The notes under the pieces were generated by a model. It was not told where the DNA came from and ran no database searches. It was given only the letters and a program-made list of their open reading frames with translations. From the NCBI GenBank assembly GCA_003024985.2, contig PXIH01S0007767.1: a stretch of 10,014 bases of DNA; one strand, 5' to 3'. Made by a program: the position numbers and the translations under genes. Below, piece by piece: positions 1-7,681 of this stretch (within the stretch, counting starts at the first letter, position 1; each line of letters begins with the position of its first letter). The stretch comes from Euperipatoides rowelli (Eukaryota > Onychophora > Udeonychophora > Euonychophora > Peripatopsidae).

Positions 1-49
1 ATATAATCCTTATGGTACATAGCAGAAAAAAGTAAAATAGAGGGGGGTA

Positions 50-104
50 GATGTTCTGTGCAGGTTTATTTGCAAGCAGGCGAAGGCACGATGTTCTGCG
101 CGGG
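50..104. repeat. Short imperfect direct repeat, 40-bp spacing
   Basis: GATGTTCTGTGCAGG at 50-64 and GATGTTCTGCGCGGG at 90-104 match at 13 of 15 positions. They could be two units of a longer minisatellite or repeat that extends to the left of the window. No function is implied. Confidence 0.5.
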
Positions 105-254
105 GGTCAACTAGTTATGATTGATTTCAATAGAAATACTCTCCACCTAAACTATTTCCTTGTACCCAGGGACACCTCATGATGTAATAGTAACATTTCA
201 ATGTATGTCATGGTGTCCTTAAAATGAGTATTTGTACCAAAACATTAATTTTCT

Positions 255-352
255 TTAAAACTTCAAGGTACGTTTTTACCCTTTATATTTTAATATGCAT
301 TTTTTTAAGAGTTTAGAGTACATTTTTCCTTTTATTAATTTTAATATGCTTT
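255..352. repeat. Imperfect tandem duplication, about 52-bp unit
   Basis: The unit that contains GTACGTTTTTACC and then TTTTAATATGCAT (268-301) recurs as GTACATTTTTCC and TTTTAATATGCTT (318-352). The two copies differ by substitutions and small gaps, so this is an old local duplication. Confidence 0.55.
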
Positions 353-364
353 AAATGCTGAGTG

Positions 365-388
365 CCCCCCCCCCCCACACACACACAC
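365..388. repeat. Microsatellite C12 followed by (AC)6
   Basis: Twelve consecutive C residues (365-376) run directly into six AC dinucleotides (377-388). This is a compound simple repeat and is likely to vary in length between individuals. Confidence 0.95.
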
Positions 389-1199
389 TTCATAGCATCC
401 AGAGCATTCGCCTTGTTAGCCCATGCCATCTTTGGCTAGACCCCATTCAAAGTTAGATGCCACATAATCCTTACATCGATTTCTAGTTGAAAAGTAACTT
501 GTAACTTATAAGTTATTTTTATAAGTATTTTACTCATTAGTCAATACTACCCCAGAGCTTTGATTTGCATATTTTAGGAACCAAACTACAATACAGATCA
601 TGGTACTGGTGTAACTTACTCAAAACACAATTACTTTTATAAACATGTAATTTTATTTTCACTCATTTACTTTTTTCGTTAACCCTCCCCCCTCATCACT
701 GAATAAATGGTTTCAATTAATTATTTATCATAGGATATTAATTTACATTAATAATGACAGTAAAATTACTAGGGAGGAAGTGGACTTATGGCAGGTATTA
801 CTACCAATGTAAAGTTTAGAATTTTAAATGTTTTTAAATTAATAAATCTTTGATTTATGTTTGATAGTTAAAGTGTATTATCATTACTATTTCCAATTTT
901 CTGAATTTTAGTTTTATTTTGCCACAACAATGTAAGTTTAATTCATTAAATTTTAATTCATCTTAAAGTGCTAGGGTGACCAGATAATTTATTTATTAGG
1001 TATATTTATTATTGCAATATGAGACAAGCTACAATATTATACAACATTTATAACTAGTCAATTGATATTCCTAGTCAAGTGAGAAATTAGGACAGGATGG
1101 TAGATTGAGGAAGGGAGGGGGACTTCTGGATCAGTGCTGGGTGAGTATAGTAGGTGATAAAAACTCATTAGTTGACATCGATCACCTCAACAGATGAAT

Positions 1200-1437
1200 T
1201 ACTAGTGGCAATGATAAATGGGCGTTTTATGATTTTTGGTGGGCGGTAATGAATTTACTAAAAAAAAAAAAAAAAAAAAGCTCATCAAATCAGACAAGAA
1301 GTCAATAAAACGTCCAGTTCAACCAAAACAAAAAATCTCATCAAATCCGACATGAATTTAAGGTGGGCGGTGTCATATTGAAATCTGTGCAAAATATGTA
1401 AAAGTGGGCAGTAAACGGAAAAAGGTTGAAGAACCTG
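1200..1437 (-). mobile_element. Probable hAT-like repeat fragment with one recognisable end
   Basis: Read on the minus strand, the right edge starts at 1437 with CAGGTTCTTCAACCTTTTT, which resembles termini of hAT-superfamily non-autonomous elements (CAG followed by a TTCTCAACCTTTTT-like stretch). Inside, the word CTCATCAAATCNGACA occurs twice (1281-1296 and 1337-1352, 15 of 16 identical). GTGGGC-type words occur three times (near 1239, 1363 and 1404). An A20 run lies at 1260-1279. A clear left terminus and target duplication were not found, so the left boundary is a guess. The internal part resembles the minus-strand copy of 4171-4260, which supports a dispersed repeat family. Confidence 0.45.
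1260..1279. repeat. A20 homopolymer
   Basis: Twenty consecutive A residues lie inside the repeat at 1200-1437. This is either a poly(A) tail scar or an expanded homopolymer; the sequence does not distinguish them. Confidence 0.95.
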
Positions 1438-1682
1438 GGCTAGATCTAAAAAACACAAATTTAATTTGTGTCCCCCAGTCTTACTAACTGGGTTTCCTAA
1501 CAGCCAAAACAAATACAAAATTTCCAAACTTTCAGATTTTCAGCCAAAGTTGGAGGGGGAATCCCCCCCCCTTCCCCCATATTAGCAACTCCCCTGAATA
1601 TCATAAATATACTGTAGATTGAAGAGCTTGAATTTAATTGAGAGCCTGAGAAATAAAAGTCAATGTTTACAATGATTAGCAC
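1438..1682. other. Gene-free spacer with G/C homopolymer runs
   Basis: No coding homology was seen. The stretch includes GGGGGAATCCCCCCCCC at about 1555-1571, a near-palindromic G-run/C-run pair. An open frame on the minus strand here is short, low-complexity and shows no recognisable domain. Confidence 0.5.
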
Positions 1683-1917
1683 CAGGGCCTGATTTAAACT
1701 TGGTCAGGCCCTGAATTATATAAAATTTGAAGGCCCTGTAAAATTTTGATAAGTTTTTTTTTTTTTTTATAAGCCCTTAGATATAAAGTTTGAAGGCTCT
1801 TTGTATTATTAGAATTAAATTTTGAAAAGCTTTTTTTTTTTCTACAAGAATTTGAGGCCCCCCCCTGCATTATGAGGCCCGGGACTGCAGCCCGCCAAGC
1901 CTATAAATTCAGCATTG
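1683..1917. mobile_element. Non-autonomous hAT-like element (MITE), 235 bp
   Basis: The left end reads CAGGGCCTGATTTAAA. The reverse complement of the right end reads CAATGCTGAATTTATA, so the ends are degenerate inverted repeats. Flanking 8-mers are ATTAGCAC (1675-1682) and ATTAGCTC (1918-1925), matching at 7 of 8, which is the 8-bp target duplication expected of the hAT superfamily. The inner ends also pair loosely (ACTTGG at the left; CTTGG in the right-end complement). The interior has GGCCCT motifs followed by TTTTGATAAG or TTTTGAAAAG and long T runs. There is no transposase, so movement would have needed an enzyme from elsewhere. The superfamily call rests on target size and end sequence only. 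Confidence 0.65.
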
Positions 1918-2190
1918 ATTAGCTCTATTCTATTAAACTGTATACAGAATGCAGGTTTATTAAAAAAAAGTAGACTATTCTAGATTTTATTATTTTAAAA
2001 TATTTATTACTGGTAGTGTTTTTATTAAAGTAACTATGACTCAACTGGCATAAAGCAAGGCACAATTTTAATTGTTAAAGGATGCTTTGCATAACATTGA
2101 TAAAAGCATTAAAAAAACCCCTGCAGTACTGTAATTTGTGTCTTGAATTTAATAAACCCTATAGTACGATAGATAATAACAATTTTGCAA

Positions 2191-2204
2191 AGAGAGAGAG
2201 AGAG
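2191..2204. repeat. (AG)7 microsatellite
   Basis: Seven AG dinucleotides followed by a short A run. A simple repeat with no evident function. Confidence 0.95.
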
Positions 2205-2346
2205 AAAAAACACAAAGCTTTCCTAAAATTTAAACATTTCTTTACAGTTTATTCAAGTTAATTTTCTTACACAATAAATTGGACTGAAAAAAAAAAAAAA
2301 AGCTAGGGAGAACTTTTATACCGGTACCTGTTGTCTCAGTTTGAAC

Positions 2347-2368
2347 CAGGGAGTCTATAGACTCCCTG
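2347..2368. repeat. Perfect 22-bp palindrome
   Basis: CAGGGAGTCTATAGACTCCCTG is identical to its own reverse complement. The flanks GTTTGAAC and TTTTCAAC are weakly complementary, so the arms may extend slightly. It could be a cruciform-forming site, a dimeric protein-binding site, or the collapsed ends of a deleted inverted-repeat transposon. The sequence does not decide between these. Confidence 0.9.
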
Positions 2369-2415
2369 TTTTCAACTATATTATAGAAAATGAAAAATTG
2401 CAAAATATTTTATAA

Positions 2416-2473
2416 AAACTAAAATAAATATATTACCTAGAAGTAATTAAACTAAAAAATATATTACCTAGAA
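2416..2473. repeat. Tandem duplication, 31-33-bp unit
   Basis: AAATATATTACCTAGAA occurs exactly at 2426-2442 and 2457-2473, each preceded by a similar AAACTAAAA stretch (from 2416 and 2449). Two copies of one unit differ by a small insertion, consistent with replication slippage. Confidence 0.85.
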
Positions 2474-2730
2474 ATATCTTAGATTTCTTATAAGTCAAAT
2501 TTAGTTACAATAATAAATTGATAAATGATGTTAATTTAGGCATCATGGAGTATGAACTAAATAAATAAAAAAAAAGAGCTACTTAAAGTACAGACATCAA
2601 AGGATAAATAATGAAACATAACTTGGAATCTAGATCCCTATCAGTTTACGTGTTTTTAATTATGTTTAAAAATTAAAAAGTATTTTTGTTTCTAATTTTG
2701 ATAATCATTAGAAAGATTGTTATGGCATTC

Positions 2731-2827
2731 AGGGAATAAAGAAGAAAAAGAGAATAAGAGAGGATGGAAAAAGAAGGATAGAGGAAGGAGAGAAGAAAAA
2801 AAAAATGTTTTTTTTTTTTTTTTTTTT
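2731..2827. repeat. Purine-rich tract followed by A10 and T20
   Basis: From 2731 to 2805 all but about four bases are A or G, ending in A10 (2796-2805). After TG comes T20 (2808-2827). The A and T runs can pair as a near-zero-loop hairpin. The purine tract is the kind of sequence that can form triplex DNA. No coding content. Confidence 0.85.
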
Positions 2828-2899
2828 AAATATGAATTGTATTTAAATATTTTGATTGTTTTATCTCTTTAAAACATACTGTAATCATCACTATTTATT

Positions 2900-2935
2900 A
2901 ATAGTCATGAAATGAAAAGATAAATAGTCATGAAA
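2900..2935. repeat. 13-bp direct repeat, 23-bp period
   Basis: AATAGTCATGAAA occurs at 2900-2912 and 2923-2935. A small local duplication. Confidence 0.8.
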
Positions 2936-3733
2936 GAAAAGTTTCCAAAAAAAAAAGGGGGAAAAAAAATTAAAATAAATTGGAATAATAATAATAAAAT
3001 CTAATATAGCTATGATTGGTTATACAAATTCAATTTTTTTTGTCTGTCTTTAAAATTAGTTTATATTTCGTAAATTATTGTGCAATTTTTTTTTAAACAA
3101 AAATTAATTGAAATTACTATACTTTCTGGTAATACCAACAAATGCCAATAGATGTCATCGTTTCTGGATTCCATTTTTTTGTGTGGTCTTCTGACTACGT
3201 GTAAGCCTAGCGTGATTCTTAAAAATTAATTTAAGGCCTTTTAAAGGTAATTATAATTAAGATAAACAGCATTTATTTAATTTGCTTCTCAATAAAGTAA
3301 TTTTTGATATAGTATATTAATAATTAATCCATGATTTTTATGTTTTTTTCCTTAACGTTAGTATGCTGTCATTATACTACAACCAGCTGTTATTTATCAT
3401 TGGTTTACAGGAAGTTTAAAGTTCTATGTTGTATTTTTAATTTCTCATAATATTACACTTTGAATAATGGAAGTTGCTTGCCTTTCCAGCTTTGCTAAAA
3501 ATACTGTAGAAAAGACTACAAATGTTAATATATTTTATTTATATGAGTGGAAAGCTAACGTTTGTGGATTCTACATGATATTTGTTTGAATATATTTATT
3601 TATTTCATTAAAACTTCGGTCAAAAATTTGACCAATTAAAGTTTAGTATAGTTATATATTACTAAATAACAATAATCAATGTATAAAAGTATTTACAGAA
3701 AATATATGAATAAAAATAGCAAATATATATTTG

Positions 3734-4075
3734 TTAGGCTATACCGGTACAGTAGGCTACAGTATTTGTTGATAATGAAATATTTATTTCATCATTATCT
3801 AAGATGGTTTCTAGGGATTTTTTGAATAATTCCAAAGATTTACAATTTACCAAATCATCTGGAAGATCATTTCAACAAGAGACAACTCTGTTAGCCTACT
3901 AAATAAAAAAAGTTGGCTCTTGCCAATGATTTTGAGAAAGATTTTCTAACTCTGAACTGATGTTCTCTTGTGCTTGATGCTACATCCATTAAAAAAATAT
4001 ATAATATACTGTAATACATTTACAAGCCATAATTATATCACCCCTAAATTAATATTTATCTAGAGTTCTTATGTT
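3734..4075 (-). pseudogene. LINE ORF2 carboxy-terminal remnant (CR1/L2/Jockey-like)
   Basis: On the minus strand the broken frames read like the last part of a non-LTR retrotransposon ORF2, downstream of the reverse transcriptase. An RGDII motif (4037-4045) is followed by an HQFRVRKSFSKSLARANFF-like segment. Next comes RVVSC*NDLPDDLV, matching the family signature RVV.xWNxLPxxVV, then an amphipathic SLELFKKSLETIL stretch (SLxxFKxxL). The tail stays open to a stop at 3734-3736. The conserved Trp of WNDLP is now a TGA stop (3872-3874). At least one frameshift separates the FFYL part from RVVSC. It is on the opposite strand to the LINE at 4318 and its residues differ from that copy, so it is a separate insertion of another subfamily. 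Not functional. Confidence 0.7.
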
Positions 4076-4108
4076 ATATTTTGAGGTGAAACAATCTGGC
4101 CTCAGAAG

Positions 4109-4290
4109 CAGGGCTCCCACATCCTAATCAAGGCCCTGGGTTTGGAAATCCAGGCAGGGCCCTTAACATATTTTTGATGAGCTTTTCCTTGTTCACCAAA
4201 GATTTGATAAGTTTTTTTTTATCTTTTGGGTTGTATGGACGTTTTGTTTACATTTGATGGACTGTGGGGCCCTTGTCCCGGACTACAATG
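4109..4290. mobile_element. GC-richer repeat related to the hAT-like element at 1683
   Basis: The left edge CAGGGCTCCCAC (from 4109) has the CAGGG start seen at 1683. Two GGGCCC/GGCCCT words are followed by TTTTTGATGAGC and GATTTGATAAGTTTTTTT, echoing GGCCCTGTAAAATTTTGATAAGTTTTTT at 1733. The right part, GGGGCCCTTGTCCCGGACTAC, resembles GAGGCCCGGGACTGCAG of that element. The stretch 4201-4260 also aligns with the reverse complement of 1281-1352, including TGGACGTTTT. No target duplication was found (CTCAGAAG before 4109 does not recur at the right edge), so the boundaries are approximate. It could be two elements joined together. Confidence 0.45.
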
Positions 4291-4317
4291 ACCTTTGTAA
4301 TGTAATGAACTAGGCAG

Positions 4318-5935
4318 ATATTTCACCAGGTTTAATGTCGACAGATCTCATAGAAAAAATGTTTCTCACGATTTTGATGGTATGATCATCTCCAAAGAAA
4401 TTTTTTTATCTATTATTAATAGGTAAAAGACTCAAAAAACCACTGCTCATGACGGTCTTTCATACTTTATTTTGAAGCATACATCATCCTTTTTCACTTC
4501 ATTCATTTTCTACTTCTTTAATAAATCAATAGAGCTAGGCTGGTTTCCAGATGATTGAAAAAGAGGAGTCATTATACCAAAATACAAAAAGGGTAATAGA
4601 AATTTAGTGAATTCCTATAGGCCTATAACAATTACTCGCCAATAGCTAAAATTTCTGAAAAAATAATTTTAGAATTATTGGATTCTCATATTTTGGCCAA
4701 TTCTATATTGTCAAATCTCCAATATGTGAATATGGCCTTAGACAAGGTTATTCTGCTCCTATGTGTCTTCTAAAGACTACAGATTATATCACTCTTGGAA
4801 TTGAAAAATATGTGCCTAGTGACGTCTATTTCGATCTATCATCGGCTTTCGATACTGTTCCCCATGATTTATTCTTTGATAAATTTAAAAAATACAATTT
4901 CCCTACTTATCTAATAAACTGGATTGCTAGTTTTATTTTAGACAGATCTATAAAAGTTAAAATTGGGATTACTTCCTCTGATAACTTTAGTATCACTTGC
5001 GGATTTCCTCAGGGAGCATTATTATCAGCTGTAATTTATTTAATGTTTTCGTTGCTGACCTAGCTGATATCCCAAAATCATTCATACTTATGTATGCAGA
5101 TGACATAAAATTGATGAAACACATATATGGTACTGAAGATGAAAAAATATTACAAACTGATATTGATAACATCACTAAATGGATTGAATTAAACAAACTT
5201 TCTCTCAATTTTGAAAATAACAAGGGTATTGAGATTCAATTCTAAAACAACTCGATATGATTATTTCATCAATTCATCTTTGGTTGAATATACCTCAACT
5301 CAAAAAGATTTGGGTGTCTTTTTTGATAAGAGCTTTCATTTTCAACTCTTGCTGATCATATAGTAAAAAAAGCTAATTCTCGTTTTGGTATGATTAAGAA
5401 CAGAATTAAATATTTCACTTGCCTCATTCAAAATAATTTATAAGACCTATATTATGCCAATTTTAGAAACAGTAACTATGCTATTTATTACCTTAATAAG
5501 AAAGATGTTGATAAAATTGAGAGATGCTACAGAGCATCCTATTTATCTGATCTTCCCTCTCCTACTTACAGATCATTGAGAGGAGATCTCGTATTCATGT
5601 TTAAAGCAATTATCAGGGAAAATTGTGTTGAATATTTTGTTATGTCAGAAAGATCCAATCATAGAAAACACAACTTCATACTTTCCGTACATATAGAAGA
5701 ACAAAAAAAAAGAGATTTTATGATCTTTCATAGAAATGTAAAAATCTGGAACAGTTTACCAATCAACATAGTAGCCTCTTCATCTTATTCAGTGTTGTGA
5801 ATTTTATTCCACTTGCTTTCTCAATGCAGTCAATGGGTGCTATTTCACGTTTTAACGTCAACTTGTTGGAATTCAACACAAGTTTTTCAATCTTAATCTT
5901 ATTCCACTTGCTTTCCTCTTCAAAAAGTTAAGTAC
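4318..5935 (+). pseudogene. LINE ORF2 remnant: reverse transcriptase to carboxy end
   Basis: This is the most complete retroelement here, a CR1/L2/Jockey-type non-LTR retrotransposon. Domain order is collinear with an ORF2. RT fingers (4343-4645) carry HDGLSYFILK, YKKGNRNLV and SYRPITI. QYGLRQG-like residues follow at about 4723-4745. Motif A is YFDLSSAFDTVPH, with the catalytic Asp codon at 4833-4835. Motif B is GFPQGA (5001-5018) and motif C is YADD (5093-5104). The thumb has NKLSLNF and QKDLGVFFD. The carboxy region has LRGDL (5576-5590) and IWNSLP (5744-5761). Stops lie at 4424 and 4556 (the latter replaces the Trp of a WK pair). Frame changes fall near 4640, 4725, 5030, 5225, 5350 and 5445-5550, where residues also seem deleted. 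The endonuclease half is absent, consistent with 5' truncation. Dead copy. Confidence 0.85.
5804..5915. repeat. 17-bp direct repeat at the LINE 3' end
   Basis: TTATTCCACTTGCTTTC occurs exactly at 5804-5820 and 5899-5915, 95 bp apart, in the last part of the LINE remnant. One frame (about 5796-5932) is open through both copies in succession and ends in TAA, so they may be a duplication inside the ORF2 tail or in the 3' untranslated part of the element. Confidence 0.75.
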
Positions 5936-6045
5936 AAGGATGGTAATTGTCAATAGTTTGTGAAATCAGTTCATTAATTGCCAAGAAGAATAAAGCTTAT
6001 AGCCTATAATTGGTGCCCTAACAGTTAAACTTTTGTCTTCACAAA
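5936..6045. other. Short spacer between LINE remnants
   Basis: No motif was recognised except AATAAA at about 5988-5993, which could be the polyadenylation signal of the upstream LINE or chance in AT-rich DNA. Confidence 0.3.
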
Positions 6046-6448
6046 TCAAGTATGCAGTACATAATAACAAAAAGATGATTTTGAGAGAAGAAAATCTTTG
6101 CTCATTTCTGGATCTAAAAATTATTTTGATATCAAATTTTTCTCTAAAACACTCGTAATTCAATTTGTTTTACTCATAAGTCTTATGATCAATCTACCTA
6201 TTAAATTTAGGAATTCTACAAAACTCTTGCTAATTCCAAACCACCATTGAATGTTACTCGTCTTACATCTTCCGGTCTTCCAATTGAGTTGACAAATTAT
6301 GGGTCTTAAAGCAATTAAACAGTATTCCCTTTAATTCAACTCTGCACCTAATGAGATTCCCAACTTTATCTTAAAAACCTTTTCATTTGAACTTTGTGAA
6401 CCCGTCACTCATCTAATTATTTTTTCTTTAATAGCTAGTAGATTCTAG
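6046..6448 (+). pseudogene. LINE fragment: endonuclease-RT linker and RT fingers
   Basis: A second + strand non-LTR fragment. At 6070-6110 the frame reads KKMILREENLCSFLD, similar to the linker K.IL...NL..FY of CR1/Jockey-type ORF2 proteins. At 6302-6340 VLKQLNSIPFNS precedes, with a frame change, APNEIPNFILKTFSFEL and then CEPVTHLI (6338-6445). This matches the RT fingers pattern LK.L...GPDxIPN.xLKxFxFEL. A TAG ends it at 6446-6448. The fingers overlap in function with those of the neighbouring LINE at 4343-4645 but differ in sequence, so this is a different copy and subfamily. Frames are broken and nothing after the fingers is present. The linker call is weaker than the fingers call. Confidence 0.6.
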
Positions 6449-6804
6449 TTTATGATATTCTTTCACGAATCCCCATCCAGCAGTTATATAAAATATTTGC
6501 TCAGATTTCTCTTGATTGATGTCTTGATTTTGCATTTCAAATGCCATTGCTAGAAGTAGAAGAAATTAGATAAAAGGTTTTAAACCAATTTCATTTAATT
6601 AATTTTACCTGTAGTTAATAATGAAATTAATGTTATGAGTAATAGTGTAGCTGTTGGATAGAGTAGGGAACTAAATGTAATACCAGAAAGAGTTTTGATT
6701 TAAAAACTTATAAATATTCAAAACATAATTATGTTAGATAATTGTAATAAAACAGCATCTAGTAAAATTAAATTCAGTGCCGTAAATATATATTTTTTTA
6801 ATTT
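6449..6804. other. AT-rich stretch before the endonuclease fragment
   Basis: No clear domain. By position it could be the eroded 5' part (ORF1/ORF2 start) of the LINE whose endonuclease begins at 6805, but I see no motif that shows it. Confidence 0.3.
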
Positions 6805-7190
6805 ATAAATTCTAGAAGTATAAAAAATAAATTAGTAGAACTTGAGATTAATATTTCATCAGAATCTATAGAAACTATTGCTGTGGATAGATATAGAAGA
6901 TTGATTGGCAGAATATAAATTATATTAAAAAGATAGAAATAGCAGTTCAAGGTACAGTATGTGTGTGTGTTTTTTTTGTTAAAGAAAGTATTAATGCTTA
7001 TTTTCAGAAATATACGCATAAATCACTTAATCCTGGATCTTGACTTTATTTGGATTTTAAAATTAGGATACAGATCCAAAAATAATTTTAGGAAATTATT
7101 ATAGACTGAAATGTATTAGATTACTACATAACATAGCCTACACGCTTATTTCTAATATCAGCTTTATTCTGAACAGCCCTAACATAATAC
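6805..7190 (+). pseudogene. LINE endonuclease domain, amino-terminal half
   Basis: The frame from 6808 reads NSRSIKNKLVELE, then INISSESIETIAV. This corresponds to the start of the apurinic-like (exonuclease-endonuclease-phosphatase) domain of CR1/Jockey-type LINEs, whose usual form is NARSLRNKLxELE...DIIAITETWL. The ITETW part carrying the catalytic Glu is not recognisable. A stop falls at 6916-6918. Further on FVKESINAYFQK (6975-7010) and, after a TGA at 7041, LYLDFKI match the family segments LxVKESINAYV and LWLDFKI. A (TG)5 run (6960-6970) has spread within the domain. The central GDFN motif expected next was not found. The remaining domain appears at 8270-8500, beyond minus-strand sequence. 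Confidence 0.65.
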
Positions 7191-7253
7191 AGGTCTGTCT
7201 CATTAGACTACAGAACATTGAAATGATAACTGATCAATCGAACATTAGCATGC

Positions 7254-7278
7254 GTATACAGTATGTGATACTGTATAC
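7254..7278. repeat. Perfect hairpin: 11-bp arms, 3-nt loop
   Basis: GTATACAGTAT (7254-7264), loop GTG, then ATACTGTATAC (7268-7278). The arms are fully complementary. It lies at the edge of the minus-strand insert and could be the fused ends of a small palindromic element or a site of insertion. No following T run suggests a terminator role. Confidence 0.9.
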
Positions 7279-7292
7279 TAATTCTATACTAC

Positions 7293-7681
7293 TTATATTT
7301 GTGATATATTAAGTACATAGTCCAATATACCACAATCATCCCTTCGCTTAAAGATTTTATGATTGCATAACCTGTCTTTTTTTTTATTTTTATTATTGTT
7401 GTAGTCCGGGTTTTTATTTGTTGCCTTCACATTGCTATTGTCTACTTTTACTTTTCTTTTGTTTTCAGTAGTTTGAAAATGGCCTATGAGGTGTTCTGAA
7501 TCTCAGAGATGAGTTTTCCCTTGCCTTTAGGTTTAGTTTTAGCTTTATTGTTCCCTTTCCCCCTGGTGATTGTAGACTGATTGTTGGCACTATCGGTTGA
7601 CTTTTCAGAAAGTAATTGTATTTCTTTTCCTAAAATGTTTATTAGTTTTTTTAAGATGAGTATTTTTTTTGTATAATTTCT
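7293..7681 (-). pseudogene. Lysine/asparagine-rich open frames, unknown origin
   Basis: Two overlapping minus-strand frames together cover this stretch. The first (7681 to 7484, 66 codons with its stop) begins with a leucine/isoleucine-rich, possibly coiled-coil segment (ILKKLINILGKEIQLLSEK). It then becomes basic (RGKGNNKAKTKPKGKGK). The second (7502 to 7293, 70 codons) continues basic and Asn-rich (NKRKVKVDNSNVK, NNNKNKKKDR) and ends with HKIFKRRDDCGILDYVL. A frameshift near 7490 would join them. No ATG start is evident. A coiled coil followed by a basic tail resembles LINE ORF1 or gag-type nucleic-acid-binding proteins, but no diagnostic zinc knuckle is seen. Partly this may just be translation of AT-rich DNA. 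Confidence 0.35.

Larger units (their letters stand above)
1..1199. other. Gene-free AT-rich stretch
   Basis: I see no coding homology on either strand here. The stretch is AT-rich with short homopolymers and a few small duplications listed separately. At 971-990 there is a GC-richer word beginning CTAGGGTGACCAG, which resembles transposon termini, but no matching inverted end was found nearby, so it is not called as an element. Confidence 0.6.
1918..3733. other. Gene-free AT-rich stretch with simple repeats
   Basis: No coding homology, RNA gene or long open frame was recognised on either strand. The stretch contains simple repeats, two small tandem duplications, a perfect palindrome and a purine-rich tract, all listed separately. 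Confidence 0.6.

Noticed and set aside
971-990. CTAGGGTGACCAGATAATTT, like the end of a DNA transposon
   Set aside because: No complementary end or target duplication was found within reach, so no element is called.
1285-1682. Two minus-strand open frames of 60-80 codons
   Set aside because: They run through repeat and G/C homopolymer sequence and show no domain. They look like chance frames in repeats.
3618-3633. GGTCAAA-AA-TTTGACC inverted repeat
   Set aside because: Only 7-bp AT-rich arms with no context. Such pairs are common by chance in this composition.
4993-5223. Minus-strand open frame opposite the reverse transcriptase
   Set aside because: It is the antisense of a region whose + strand encodes YADD and other RT motifs.
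5966-6163. Minus-strand open frame of 65 codons
   Set aside because: No recognisable protein. Part of it is antisense to the LINE linker fragment on the + strand.
6650-6700. GTTGGATAGAGTAGGG, faintly like a tRNA A box (possible SINE)
   Set aside because: No B box, cloverleaf or adjacent A-tail pattern was found.
6798-7019. Minus-strand open frame of 73 codons rich in hydrophobic residues
   Set aside because: It is antisense to the LINE endonuclease start. The hydrophobic look comes from AT-rich codons, not from a membrane protein.
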